Shown piece by piece: positions 38,242 through 52,026 of a stretch of 64,000 nucleotides of DNA. Under the pieces are notes generated by a model. It did not search any database, was not told the origin of the DNA, and was given only the letters and a program-made list of their open reading frames with translations. Each line of letters begins with the position of its first letter. The first letter of the stretch is position 1. The stretch comes from Eutreptiella sp. 'Long Island Sound 2002' (taxonomy: Eukaryota; Euglenozoa; Euglenophyceae; Eutreptiales; Eutreptiaceae): the NCBI GenBank assembly GCA_964036045.1, contig OZ038384.1, positions 56,641,355 through 56,705,354 on the forward strand, in the 5' to 3' direction. The translations under genes and the position numbers were made by a program.

Positions 38242-40899
38242 TTTGATACATGCATGAAGGATGGCGGGGCTTCGGTACATGCATGAGGTATGGCGGGGCC
38301 TTGGTACATGCATGAGGTATGGCGGGGCCTTGGTACATGCATGAGGTATGGCGGGGCCTTGGTACATGCATGAGGTATGGCGGGGCATTGGTACATGCAT
38401 GAGGTATGGCGGGGCTTCGGTACATGCATGAGGTATGGCGCGGCTTCGGTACATGCATGAGGGAAGGCGGGGCTTCGGTACATGCATGAGGTCCGGCGGG
38501 GCTTTGGTACATGCATGAGGGATGGCGGAGCTTTGGTACATGCATGAGGGAAGGCGGGGCTTTGGTACATGCGTGAGGTATGGCGGGGCTTTGGTACATG
38601 CATGAGGTATGGCGGGGCCTTGGTACATGCATGAGGTATGGCGGGGCTTTGGTACATGCATGAGGTTTGGCGAGCCTTCGGTACATGCATGAGGTATGGC
38701 GGGGCTTTGGTACATGCATGAGGTATGGCGGGGCCTTGGTACATGCATGAGGTATGGCGGGGCATTGGTACATGCATGAGGTATGGCGGGGCTTCGGTAC
38801 ATGCATGAGGTATGGGGGGACCTTGGTACATGCATGAGGTATGGTGGGGCTTTGGTACATGCATGAGGTATGGCGGGGCTTTGGTACATGCATGAGGTAT
38901 GGCGGGGCCTTGGTACATGCATGAGGTATGGCGGGGCCTTGGTACATGCATGAGGTATGGCGGGGCCTTGGTACATGCATGAGGTATGGCGGGGCCTTGG
39001 CACATGCATGAGGTATGGCGGGGCATTGGTACGTGCGTGAGGTATGGCGGGGCTTCGGTACATGCATGAGGTATGGCGCGGCTTCGGTACATGCATGAGG
39101 TATGGCGGGGCTTCCGTACATGCATGAGGTCCGGCGGGGCTTTGGTACATGCATGAGGGATGGCGGAGCTTTGGTACATGCATGAGGGAAGGCGGGGCTT
39201 TGGTACATGCATGAGGTATGGCGGGGCTTTGGTACATGCATGAGGTATGGCGGGGCTTTGGTACATGCATGAGGTATGGCGGGGCTTTGGTACATGCATG
39301 AGGTTTGGCGGGGCTTCGGTACATGCATGAGGTATGGCGGGGCCTTGGTACATGCATGAGGTATGGCGGGGCTTTGGTACATGCATGAGGTTTGGCGGGG
39401 CTTCGGTACATGCATGAGGTATGGCGGGGCTTTGGTACATGCATGAGGTATGGCGGGGCCTTGGTACATGCATGAGGTATGGCGGGGCTTCGGTACATGC
39501 ATGAGGTATGGCGGGACCTTGGGACATGCATGAGGTATGGTGGGGCTTTGGTACATGCATGAGGTATGGCGGGTTCTTGGTACATGCATGAGGTATGGCG
39601 GGGCTTTGGTACATGCATGAGGTATGGCGGGGCCTTGGTACATGCATGAGGTATGGCGGGGCTTTGGTACATGCATGAAGGATGGCGGGGCTTCGGTACA
39701 TGCATGAGGTATGGCGGGGCCTTGGTACATGCATGAGGTATGGCGGGGCCTTGGTACATGCATGAGGTATGGCGGGGCCTTGGTACATGCATGAGGTATG
39801 GCGGGTTCTTGGTACATGCATGAGGTATGGCGGGGCTCCGGTACATGCATGAGGTATGGCGGGGCTTTGGTACATGCATGAGGTATGGCGGGGCCTTGGT
39901 AAATGCATGAGGTATCGCGGGGCTTCGGTACATGCATGAGGTATGGCGGGACCTTGGTACATGCATGAGGTATGGTGGGGCTTCGGTACATGCATGAGGT
40001 ATGGCGGGGCTTTGGTACATGCATGAGGTATGGCGGGGCTTTGGTACATGCATGAGCTATGGCGGGGCTTTGGTACATGCATGAGGTATGGCGCGGCTTC
40101 GGTACATGCATGAGAGAAGGCGGGGCTTCGGTACATGCATGAGGTCCGGCGGGGCTTTGGTACATGCATGAGGGATGGCGGAGCTTTGGTACATGCATGA
40201 GGGAAGGCGGGGCTTTGGTGCATGCATGAGGTATGGCGGGGCTTTGGTACATGCATGAGGTATGGCGGGGCCTTGGTACATGCATGAGGTATGGCGGGGC
40301 TTTGGTACATGTATGAGGTTTGGCGGGGCTTCGGTACATGCATGAGGTATGGCGGGGCTTTGGTACATGCATGAGGTATGGCGGGGCCTTGGTACATGCA
40401 TGAGGTATGGCGGGGCATTGGTACATGCATGAGGTATGGCGGGGCTTCGGTACATGCATGAGGTATGGCGGGACCTTGGTACATGCATGAGGTATGGTGG
40501 GGCTTTGGTACATGCATGAGGTATGGCGGGGCTTTGGTACATGCATGAGTTATGGCGGGGCTTTGGTACATGCATGAGCTATGGCGGGGCTTTGGTACAT
40601 GCATGAGGTATGGCGGGTTCTTGGTACATGCATGAGGTATGGCGGGGCTTTGGTACATGCATGAGGTATGGCGGGGCCTTGGTACATGCATGAGGTATGG
40701 CGGGGCTTTGGTACATGCATGAGGTATGGCGGGGCTTCGGTACATGCATGAGGTATGGCGGGGCCTTGGTACATGCATGAGGTATGGCGGGGCCTTGGTA
40801 CATGCATGAGGTATGGCGGGGCCTTGGTACATGCATGAGGTATGGCGGGGCATTGGTACGTGCATGAGGTATGGCGGGGCTTCGGTACATGCATGAGGT
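38242..40899. repeat. 29-bp units between clear blocks
   Basis: Units belong to the same subfamilies as the flanking blocks (GGCGCGGC, GGTCCGG, GAAGGATGG, GGTTTGG and GGTAAATGC variants). The stretch looks like a mosaic of short runs from the 2.67-kb block downstream, but I could not fix one constant offset. The GGTAGGGCGG cassette is absent here. Confidence 0.6.
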
Positions 40900-43568
40900 A
40901 TGGCGCGGCTTCGGTACATGCATGAGGTATGGCGGGGCTTCGGTACATGCATGAGGTATGGCGGGGCTTTGGTACATGCATGAGGTATGGCGGAGCTTTG
41001 GTACATGCATGAGGGAAGGCGGGGCTTTGGTACATGCATGAGGTATGGCGGGGCATTGGTACATGCATGAGGGATGGCGGGTCTTTGGTACATGCATGAG
41101 GGATGGCGGGGCTTTGGTACATGCATGAGGGAAGGCGGGGCATTGGTACATGCATGAGGTATGGCGGGTCATTGGTACATGCATGAGGTATGGCGGGGCA
41201 TTGGTACATGCATGAGGGACGGCGGGGCTTTGGTACATGCATGAGGTATGGCGGGGCTTTGGTACATGCATGAGGTATGGCGGGGCCTTGGTACATGCAT
41301 GAGGTATGGCGGGGCTTTGGTACATGCATGAGGTTTGGCGGGGCTTCGGTACATGCATGAGGTATGGCGGGGCTTTGGTACATGCATGAGGTATGGCGGG
41401 GCCTTGGTACATGCATGAGGTATGGCGGGGCTTCGGTACATGCATGAGGTATGGCGGGACCTTGGTACATGCATGAGGTATGGTGGGGCTTTGGTACATG
41501 CATGAGGTATGGCGGGGCTTTGGTACATGCATGAGGTATGGCGGGGCTTTGGTACATGCATGAGGTATGGCGGGGCTTTGGTACATGCATGAGGTATGGC
41601 GGGTTCTTGGTACATGCATGAGGTATGGCGGGGCATTGGTACATGCATGAGGTATGGCGGGGCCTTGGTACATGCATGAGGTATGGCGGGGCTTTGGTAC
41701 ATGCATGAAGGATGGCGGGGCTTCGGTACATGCATGAGGTATTGCGGGGCCTTGGTACATGCATGAGGTATGGCGGGGCCCTGGTACATGCATGAGGTAT
41801 GGCGGGGCCTTGGTACATGCATGAGGTATGGCGGGTTCTTGGTACATGCATGAGGTTTGGCGGGGCTCTGGTACATGCATGAGGTATGGCGGGGCTTTGG
41901 TACATGCATGAGGTATGGCGGGGCCTTGGTAAATGCATGAGGTATCGCGCGGCTTCGGTACATGCATGAGGTATGGCGGGACCTTGGTACATGCATGAGG
42001 TATGGTGGGGCTTCGGTACATGCATGAGGTATGGCGGGGCTTTGGTACATGCATGAGGTATGGCGGGGCTTTGGTACATGCATGAGCTATGGCGGGGCTT
42101 TGGTACATGCATGAGGTATGGCGGGGCCTTGGTACATGCATGAGGGATGGCGGGGCCTTGGTACACGCATGACTTATGGCGGGGCTTCGGTACATGCATG
42201 AGGTATGGCGGGGCCTTGGTACATGCACGAGGTATGGCGGGGCCTTGATACATGCATGAGGTATGGCGGGGCTTTGGTACATGCATTAGGTATGGCGGGG
42301 CTCCGGTACATGCATGAGGTATGGCGGGGCTTTGGTACATGCATGAGGTATGGCGGGGCTTTGGTACATGCATGAGGTATGGCGGGGCCTTGGTACATGC
42401 ATGAGGTATGGCGGGACTTCGGTACATGCATGAGGTAGGGCGGAGCCTTGGTACATGCATGAGGTATGGCGGGGCCTTGATACATGCATGAGGTATGGCG
42501 GGGCATTGGTACATGCATGAGGTATGGCGGGGCCTTGGTACATGCCTGAGGTATGGCGGGGCTTTGGTACATGCATGAGGTATGGCCGGGCCTTGGTACA
42601 TGCATGAGGTATGGCGGGGCCTTGGTACATGCATGAGGGAAGGCGGGGCCTTGGTACATGCATGAGGTATGGCGGGGCTTCGGTACATGCATGAGGTATG
42701 GCGGGACCTTGGTACATGCATGAGGTATGGTGGGGCTTTGGTACATGCATGAGGTATGGCGGGGCCTTCGTACATGCATGAGGTATGGCGGGGCTTTGGT
42801 ACATGCATGAGCTATGGCGGGGCTTTGGTACATGCATGAGGTATGGCGGGTTCTTGGTACATGCATGAGGTATGGCGGGGCTTTGGTACATGCATCAGGT
42901 ATGGCGGGGCCTTGGTACATGCATGGGGTATGGCGGGGCTTTGGTACATGCATGAAGGATGGCGGGGCTTCGGTACATGCATGAGGTATGGCGGGGCCTT
43001 GGTACATGCATCAGGTATGGCGGGGCCTTGGTACATGCATGAGGTATGGCGGGGCCTTGGTACATGCATGAGGTATGGCGGGGCATTGGTACATGCATGA
43101 GGTATGGCGGGGCTTCGGTACATGCATGAGGTATGGCGCGGCTTCGGTACATGCATGAGGGAAGGCGGGGCTTCGGTACATGCATGAGGTCCGGCGGGGC
43201 TTTGGTACATGCATGAGGGATGGCGGAGCTTTGGTACATGCATGAGGGAAGGCGGTGCTTTGGTACATGCATGAGGGAAGGCGGTGCTTTGGTACATGCA
43301 TGAGGTATGGCGGGGCCTTGGTACATGCATGAGGTATGGCGGGGCTTTGGTACATGCATGAGGTTTGGCGGGGCTTCGGTACATGCATGAGGTATGGCGG
43401 GGCTTTGGTACATGCATGAGGTATGGCGGGGCTTTGGTACATGCATGAGATATGGCGGGGCTTCGGTACATGCATGAGGTATGGCGGGACCTTGGTACAT
43501 GCATGAGGTATGGTGGGGCTTTGGTACATGCATGAGGTATGGCGGGGCTTTGGTACATGCATGAGGTA
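40900..43568. repeat. 92-unit higher-order block, copy 1 (2,668 bp)
   Basis: The unit order repeats 2,668 bp downstream across the whole block. Paired marks are GGTTTGG at 41333/44001, GAAGGATGG at 41707/44375, GGTAAATGC at 41928/44596, GGTAGGGCGG at 42434/45102, GCATCAGG at 42893/45561 and GAGATATGG near 43447/46115. Confidence 0.91.
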
Positions 43569-46236
43569 TGGCGGGGCTTTGGTACATGCATGAGCTATGG
43601 CGGGGCTTCGGTACATGCATGAGGTATGGCGGGGCTTTGGTACATGCATGAGGGATGGCGGAGCTTTGGTACATGCATGAGGGAAGGCGGAGCTTTGGTA
43701 CATGCATGAGGTATGGCGGGGCATTGGTACATGCATGAGGTTTGGCGGGGCTTTGGTACATGCATGAGGGATGGCGGGGCTTTGGTACATGCATGAGGGA
43801 AGGCGGGGCATTGGTACATGCATGAGGTATGGCGGGGCATTGGTACATGCATGAGGTATGGCGGGGCATTGGTACATGCATGAGGGATGGCGGGGCTTTG
43901 GTACATGCATGAGGTATGGCGGGGCTTTGGTACATGCATGAGGTATGGCGGGGCCTTGGTACATGCATGAGGTATGGCGGGGCTTTGGTACATGCATGAG
44001 GTTTGGCGGGGCTTCGCTACATGCATGAGGTATGGCGGGGCTTTGGTACATGCATGAGGTATGGCGGGGCCTTGGTACATGCATGAGGTATGGCGGGGCT
44101 TTGGTACATGCATGAGGTATGGCGGGACCTTGGTACATGCATGAGGTATGGTGGGGCTTTGGTACATGCATGAGGTATGGCGGGGCTTTGGTACATGCAT
44201 GAGGTATGGCGGGGCTTTGGTACATGCATGAGCTATGGCGGGGCTTTGGTACATGCATGAGGTATGGCGGGTTCTTGGTACATGCATGAGGTATGGCGGG
44301 GCTTTGGTACATGCATGAGGTATGGCGGGGCCTTGGTACATGCATGAGGTATGGCGGGGCTTTGGTACATGCATGAAGGATGGCGGGGCTTCGGTACATG
44401 CATGAGGTATGGCGGGGCCTTGGTACATGCATGAGGTATGGCGGGGCCTTGGTACATGCATGAGGTATGGCGGGGCCTTGGTACATGCATGAGGTATGGC
44501 GGGTTCTTGGTACATGCATGAGGTTTGGCGGGGCTCCGGTACATGCATGAGGTATGGCGGGGCTTTGGTACATGCATGAGGTATGGCGGGGCCTTGGTAA
44601 ATGCATGAGGTATCGCGGGGCTTCGGTACATGCATGAGGTATGGCGGGACCTTGGTACATGCATGAGGTATGGTGGGGCTTCGGTACATGCATGAGGTAT
44701 GGCGGGGCTTTGGTACATGCATGAGGTATGGCGCGGCTTCGGTACATGCATGAGCTATGGCGGGGCTTTGGTACATGCATGAGGTATGGCGGGGCCTTGG
44801 TACATGCATGAGGGATGGCGGGGCCTTGGTACACGCATGAGGTATGGCGGGGCTTCGGTACATGCATGAGGTATGGCGGGGCCTTGGTACATGCATGAGG
44901 TATGGCGGGGCCTTGATACATGCATGAGGTATGGCGGGGCTTTGGTACATGCATTAGGTATGGCGGGGCTCCGGTACATGCATGAGGTATGACGGGGCTT
45001 TGGTACATGCATGAGGTATGGCGGGGCTTTGGTACATGCATGAGGTATGGCGGGGCCTTGGTACATGCATGAGGTATGGCGGGACTTCGGTACATGCATG
45101 AGGTAGGGCGGAGCCTTGGTACATGCATGAGGTATGGCGGGGCCTTGATACATGCATGAGGTATGGCGGGGCATTGGTACATGCATGAGGTATGGCGGGG
45201 CCTTGGTACATGCCTGAGGTATGGCGGGGCTTTGGTACATGCATGAGGTATGGCCGGGCCTTGGTACATGCATGAGGTATGGCGGGGTCTTGGTACATGC
45301 ATGAGGGAAAACGGGGCCTTGGTACATGCATGAGGTATGGCGGGGCTTCGGTACATGCATGAGGTATGGCGGGACCTTGGTACATGCATGAGGTATGGTG
45401 GGGCTTTGGTACATGCATGAGGTATGGCGGGGCTTTCGTACATGCATGAGGTATGGCGGGGCTTTGGTACATGCATGAGCTATGGCGGGGCTTTGGTACA
45501 TGCATGAGGTATGGCGGGTTCTTGGTACATGCATGAGGTATGGCGGGGCTTTGGTACATGCATCAGGTATGGCGGGGCCTTGGTACATGCATGAGGTATG
45601 GCGGGGCTTTGGTACATGCATGAAGGATGGCGGGGCTTCGGTACATGCATGAGGTATGGCGGGGCCTTGGTACATGCATGAGGTATGGCGGGGCCTTGGT
45701 ACAAGCATGAGGTATGGCGGGGCCTTGGTACATGCATGAGGTATGGCGGGGCATTGGTACATGCATGAGGTATGGCGGGGCTTCGGTACATGCATGAGGT
45801 ATGGCGCGGCTTCGGTACATGCATGAGGGAAGGCGGGGCTTCGGTACATGCATGAGGTCCGGCGGGGCTTTGGTACATGCATGAGGGATGGCGGAGCTTT
45901 GGTACATGCATGAGGGAAGGCGGTGCTTTGGTACATGCATGAGGTATGGCGGGGCTTTGGTACATGCATGAGGTATGGCGGGGCCTTGGTACATGCATGA
46001 GGTATGGCGGGGCTTTGGTACATGCATGAGGTTTGGCGGGGCTTCGGTACATGCATGAGGTATGGCGGGGCTTTGGTACATGCATGAGGTATGGCGGGGC
46101 CTTGGTACATGCATGAGATATGGCGGGGCTTCGGTACATGCATGAGGTATGGCGGGACCTTGGTACATGCATGAGGTATGGTGGGGCTTTGGTACATGCA
46201 TGAGGTATGGCGGGGCTTTGGTACATGCATGAGGTA
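43569..46236. repeat. 92-unit higher-order block, copy 2 (2,668 bp)
   Basis: Immediately adjacent to copy 1, with scattered substitutions (for example CATGGGG at about 42,914 against CATGAGG at about 45,582). Its right part is in turn duplicated as the 1,015-bp pair below, so two rounds of duplication can be ordered here. Confidence 0.91.
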
Positions 46237-47274
46237 TGGCGGGGCTTTGGTACATGCATGAGGTATGGCCGGGCCTTGGTACATGCATGAGGTATGGCGG
46301 GGTCTTGGTACATGCATGAGGGAAAACGGGGCCTTGGTACATGCATGAGGTATGGCGGGGCTTCGGTACATGCATGAGGTATGGCGGGACCTTGGTACAT
46401 GCATGAGGTATGGTGGGGCTTTGGTACATGCATGAGGTATGGCGGGGCTTTCGTGCATGCATGACGTATGGCGGGGCTTTGGTACATGCATGAGCTATGG
46501 CGGGGCTTTGGTACATGCATGAGGTATGGCGGGTTCTTGGTACATGCATGAGGTATGGCGGGGCTTTGGTACATGCATCAGGTATGGCGGGGCCTTGGTA
46601 CATGCATGAGGTATGGCGGGGCTTTGGTACATGCATGAAGGATGGCGGGGCTTCGGTACATGCATGAGGTATGGCGGGGCCTTGGTACATGCATGAGGTA
46701 TGGCGGGGCCTTGGTACAAGCATGAGGTATGGCGGGGCCTTGGTACATGCATGAGGTATGGCGGGGCATTGGTACATGCATGAGATATGGCGGGGCTTCG
46801 GTACATGCATGAGGTATGGCGCGGCTTCGGTACATGCATGAGGGAAGGCGGGGCTTCGGTACATGCATGAGGTCCGGCGGGGCTTTGGTACATGCATGAG
46901 GGATGGCGGAGCTTTGGTACATGCATGAGGGAAGGCGGTGCTTTGGTACATGCATGAGGTATGGCGGGGCTTTGGTACATGCATGAGGTATGGCGGGGCC
47001 TTGGTACATGCATGAGGTATGGCGGGGCTTTGGTACATGCATGAGGTTTGGCGGGGCTTCGGTACATGCATGAGGTATGGCGGGGCTTTGGTACATGCAT
47101 GAGGTATGGCGGGGCCTTGGTACATGCATGAGATATGGCGGGGCTTCGGTACATGCATGAGGTATGGCGGGACCTTGGTACATGCATGAGGTATGGTGGG
47201 GCTTTGGTACATGCATGAGGTATGGCGGGGCTTTGGTACATGCATGAGGTATGGCGGGGCTTTGGTACATGCAT
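45245..47274. repeat. 35-unit (1,015-bp) tandem pair
   Basis: 45,245-46,259 is followed directly by 46,260-47,274. The rare GAGGGAAAACGGGG unit (near 45,303 and 46,318), GCATCAGG and GGTACAAGC units all recur exactly 1,015 bp apart. At least three substitutions separate the copies (GTACA/GTGCA and GAGG/GACG near 45,44x/46,45x, GAGGT/GAGAT near 45,77x/46,78x). Confidence 0.92.
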
Positions 47275-48568
47275 GAGCTCTGGCGGGGCTTTGGTACATG
47301 CATGACGTATGGCGGGTTCTTGGTACATGCATGAGGTATGGCGGGGCTTTGGTACATGCATGAGGTATGGCGGGGCTTTGGTACATGCATGAGGTATGGC
47401 GAGGCTTTGGTACATGCATGAGGTATGGCGGGGCATTGGTACATGCATGAGGTATGGTGGGGCTTCGGTACATGCATGAGGTACGTCGGGGCTTTGGTAC
47501 ACGCATGAGGTATGGCGGGTCTTTGGTACATGCATGAGCTATGGCGGGGCTTTGGTACATGCATGAGGTATGGCGGGTTCTTGGTACATGCATGAGGGAT
47601 GGCGGGGCCTTGGTACACGCATGAGGTATGGCGGGGCTTCGGTACATGCATGAGGTATGGCGGGGCCTTGGTACATGCATGAGGTATGGCGGGGCCTTGG
47701 TACATGCATGAGGTATGGCGGGGCTTTGGTACATGCATGAGGTATGGCTGGGCTTCGGTACATGCATGAGGTATGGCGGGGCTTTGGTACATGCATGAGG
47801 TATGGCGGGGCTTTGGTACATGCATGAGGTATGGCGGGGCTTTGGTACATGCATGAGGTATGGCGGGACTTCGGTACATGCATGAGGTAGGGAGGAGCCT
47901 TGGTACATGCATGAGGTATGGCGGGGCCTTGATACATGCATGAGGTATGGCGGGGCATTGGTACATGCATGAGGTATGGCGGGGCCTTGGTACATGCATG
48001 AGGTATGGCGGGGCCTTGGTACATGCCTGAGGTATGGCGGGGCTTTGGTACATGCATGAGGTATGGCGGGGCCTTGGTACATGCATGAGGTATGGCGGGG
48101 CCTTGGTACATGCATGAGGGAAGGCGGGGCCTTGGTACATGCATGAGGTATGGCGGGGCTTTGGTACATGCATGAGGTATGCCGGGGCTTCGGTACATGC
48201 ATGAGGTATGGCGGGGCTTTGGTACATGCATGAGGTATGGCGGGGCCTTGGTACATGCATGAGGTGTGGCGGGGCTTCGGTACATGCCTGAGGTATGGCG
48301 GGCCCTTGGTACATGCATGAGGTATGCTGGGGCTTCGGTACATGCATGAGGTATGGCGGGGCCTTGGTACATGCATGAGGTATGGCGGGGCTTTGGTACA
48401 TGCATGAGCTATGGCGGGGCTTTGGTACATGCATGAGGTATGGCGGGTTCTTGGTACATGCATGAGGGATGGCGGGGCCTTGGTACATGCATGAGGTATG
48501 GCGGGGCCTTGGTACATGCATGAGGTTTGGCGGGGCTTCGGTACATGCATGAGGTATGGCGGGGCCTT

Positions 48569-48598
48569 GGTACATGCATGAGGTATGGGCGGGGCTTT
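48569..48598. repeat. 30-bp variant unit (+1)
   Basis: The middle reads GGTATGGGCGGGGC, with one extra G. The same extra G is found at 58773 but in different surroundings. Confidence 0.9.
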
Positions 48599-49439
48599 GG
48601 TACGTGCATGAGGGAAGTCGGGGCTTTAATACATGCATGAGCTATGGCGGGGCTTTGGTACATGCATGAGGTATGGCGGAGCTTTGGTACATGCATGAGG
48701 TATGGCGGGGCTTTGGTACATGCATGAGGTATGGCGGGGCCTTGGTACATGCATGAGGTATGGCGGGGCTTCGGTACATGCATGAGGTCTGGTGGGACCT
48801 TGGTACATGCATCAGGTATGGTGGGGCTTTGGTACATGCATGGAGTATGGCGGGGCTTTGGTACATGCATGAGGTATGGCGGGGCTTTGGTACATGCATG
48901 AGCTATGGCGGGGCTTTGGTACATGCATGAGGTATGGCGGGTTCTTGGTACATGCATGAGGTATGGCGGGGCTTTGGTACATGCATGAGGTATGGCGGGG
49001 CCTTGGTACATGCATGAGGTATGGCGGGGCTTTGGTACATCCATGAAGGATGGCGGGGCTTCGGTACATGCATGAGGTATGGCGGGGCCTTGGTACATGC
49101 ATGAGGTATGGCGGGGCCTTGGTGCATGCATGAGGTATGGCGGGGCCTTGGTACATGCATGAGGTATGGCGGGGCATTGGTACATGCATGAGGTTTGGCG
49201 GGGCTTCGGTACATGCATGAGGTATGGCGGGGCTTTGGTACATGCATGAGGTATGGCGGGGCCTTGGTACATGCATGAGGTATGGCGGGGCTTTGGTGCA
49301 TGCATGAGGTATGGCGGGACCTTGGTACATGCATGAGGTATGGTGGGGCTTCGGTACATGCATGAGGTATGGCGGGGCTTTGGTATATGCATGAGGTATG
49401 GCGGGGCTTTGGTACATGCATGAGCTATGGCGGGGCTTT

Positions 49440-49467
49440 GTACATGCATGAGGTATGGCGGGTTCTT
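49440..49467. repeat. 28-bp variant unit (-1)
   Basis: The junction reads CTTTGTACATG, with one G missing before TAC. Only one copy seen. Confidence 0.88.
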
Positions 49468-49649
49468 GGTACATGCATGAGGGATGGCGGGGCCTTGGTA
49501 CACGCATGAGGTATGGCGGGCCTTCGGTACATGCATGAGGTATGGCGGGGCCTTGGTACATGCATGAGGTATGGTGGGGCCTTGGTACATGCATGAGGTA
49601 TGGCGGGGCGTTGGTACATGCATGAGGTATGGCGGGGCTTCGGTACATG

Positions 49650-52026
49650 CATGAGGTATGGCGGGGCTTTGGTACATGCATGAGGTATGGCGGGGCATTG
49701 GTACATGCATGAGGTATGGCGGGGCCTTGGTACATGCATGAGGTATGGCGGGGCCTTGGTACATGCCTGAGCTATGGCGGGGCTTTGGTACATGCATGAG
49801 GTATGGCGGGGCCTTGGTACATGCATGAGGTATGGCGGGGCCTTGGTACATGCATGAGGGAAGGCGGGGCCTTGGTACATGCATGAGGTATGGCGGGGCT
49901 TTGGTACATGCATGAGGTATGGCGGGGCTTCGGTACATGCATGAGGTATGGCGGGGCTTTGGTACATGCATGAGGTATGGCGGGGCCTTGGTACATGCAT
50001 GAGGTATGGTGGGGCTTCGGTACATGCATGAGGTATGGCGGGGCCTTGGTACATGCATGAGGTATGGCGGGGCTTTGGTACATGCATGAGCTATGGCGGG
50101 GCTTTCGTACATGCATGAGGTATGGCGGGTTCTTGGTACATGCATGAGGGATGGCCGGGCCTTGGTACATGCATGAGGTATGGCGGGGCCTTGGTACATG
50201 CATGAGGTTTGGCGGGGCTTTGGTACATGCATGAGGTATGGCGGGGCCTTGGTACATGCATGAGGTATGGCGGGGCCTTGGTACATGCATGAGGTATGGC
50301 GGGGCTTTGGTACATGCATGAGCTATGGCGGGGCTTTGGTACATGCATGAGGTATGGCGGGTTCTTGGTACATGCATGAGGGATGGCCTGGCCTTGGTAC
50401 ATGCATGAGGTATGGCGGGGCCTTGGTACATGCATGAGGTTTGGCGGGGCTTTGGTACATGCATGAGGTATGGCGGGGCCTTGGTACATCCATGAGGTAT
50501 GGCGGGGCCTTGGTACATGCATGAGGGAAGGCGGGGCCTTGGTACATGCATGAGGTATGGCGGGGCTTTGGTACATGCATGAGGTTTGGCGGGGCTTCGG
50601 TACATGCATGAGGTATGGCGGGGCTTCGGTACATGCATGAGGTATGGCGGGACCTTGGTACATGCATGAGGTATGGTGGGGCTTCGGTACATGCATGAGG
50701 TATGGCGGGGCCTTGGTACATTCATGAGGTATGGCGGGGCTTTGGTACATGCATGAGCTATGGCGGGGCTTTGGTACATGCATGAGGTATGGCGGGTTCT
50801 TGGTACATGCATGAGGGATGGCGGGGCCTTGGTACATGCATGAGGTATGGCGGGGCTTTGGTACATGCATGAGGTATGGCGGGGCCTTGGTACATGCATG
50901 AGGTATGGCGGGACTTCGGTACATGCATGAGGTAGGGCGGAGCCTTGGTACATGCATGAGGTATGGCGGGGCCTTGATACATGCATCAGGTATGGCGGGG
51001 CTTCGGTACATGCATGAGGTATGGCGGGGCCTTGGTACATGCATGAGGTATGGCCGGGCCTTGGTACATGCCTGAGGTATGGCGGGGCTTTGGTACATGC
51101 ATGAGGTATGGCGGGGCTTTGGTACATGCATGAGGTATGGCGGGGCTTTGGTACATGCATGAGGTATGGCGGGGCTTTGGTACATGCATGAGGTATGGCG
51201 GGGCCTTGGTACATGCATGAGGTATGGCGGGACTTCGGTACATGCATGAGGTAGGGCGGAGCCTTGGTACATGCATGAGGTATGGCGGGGCCTTGATACA
51301 TGCATGAGGGATGGCGGGGCTTCGGTACATGCATGAGGTATGGCGGGGCTTCGGTACATGCATGAGTATGGCGGGGCCTTGGTACATGCATGAGGTATGG
51401 CGGGGCCTTAGTACATGCATGAGGTATGGCGGGGCTTTGGTAGATGCATGAGGTATGGCGGGGCTTCGGTACATGCATGAGGTATGGCGGGGCTTTGGTA
51501 CATGCATGAGGTATGGCGGGGCCTTGGTACATGCATGAGGTATGGCGGGACTTCGGTACATGCATGAGGTAGGGCGGAGCCTTGGTACATGCATGAGGTA
51601 TGGCGGGGCCTTGATACATGCATCAGGTATGGCGGGGCTTCGGTACATGCATGAGGTATGGCGGGACTTCGGTACATGCATGAGGTAGGGCGGAGCCTTG
51701 GTACATGCATGAGGTATGGCGGGGCTTTGGTACATGCATGAGGTATGGCGGGGCTTTGGTACATGCATGAGGTATGGCGGGGCCTTGGTACATGCATGAG
51801 GTATGGCGGGGCCTTGGTACATGCCTGAGGTATGGCGGGGCTTTGGTACATGCATGAGGTATGGCGGGGCTTCGGTACATGCATGAGGTATGGCGGGGCC
51901 CTGGTACATGCATGAGGTATGGCGGGGCTTTGGTACATGCCTGATGTATGGCGGGGCTTTGGTACATGCATGACGTATGGCGGGGCTTTGGTACATGCAT
52001 GAGGTATGGCCGGGCCTTGGTACATG
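49650..52026. repeat. 82-unit higher-order block, copy 1 (2,377 bp)
   Basis: The unit order repeats at 2,377 bp, which is 82 units minus the 28-bp unit at 51353. Paired marks are the CCTGAGCTATGG unit (near 49,766/52,143), GCTTTCGTAC (near 50,101/52,478), GGTAGGGCGG (50931/53308, 51250/53627, 51568/53945, 51684/54061), GGTAGATGC (51439/53816) and CCTGATGTATGG (near 51,94x/54,31x). Confidence 0.91.
51353..51380. repeat. 28-bp variant unit (-1), GAGTATGG
   Basis: One G is missing: GCATGAGTATGG for GCATGAGGTATGG. Four copies exist in the window (51353, 53730, 55150, 55816), all in the same unit context, so one deletion was spread by block duplication. Confidence 0.92.

Larger units (their letters stand above)
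47275..49649. repeat. 29-bp units between clear blocks, with one 30-bp and one 28-bp unit
   Basis: Mixed units of the domain G-J type. The GGTAGGGCGG cassette is present once, in the altered form GGTAGGGAGGAGCC (47886). One 30-bp unit (48569) and one 28-bp unit (49440) cancel, so the register across this stretch is unchanged. Confidence 0.65.
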
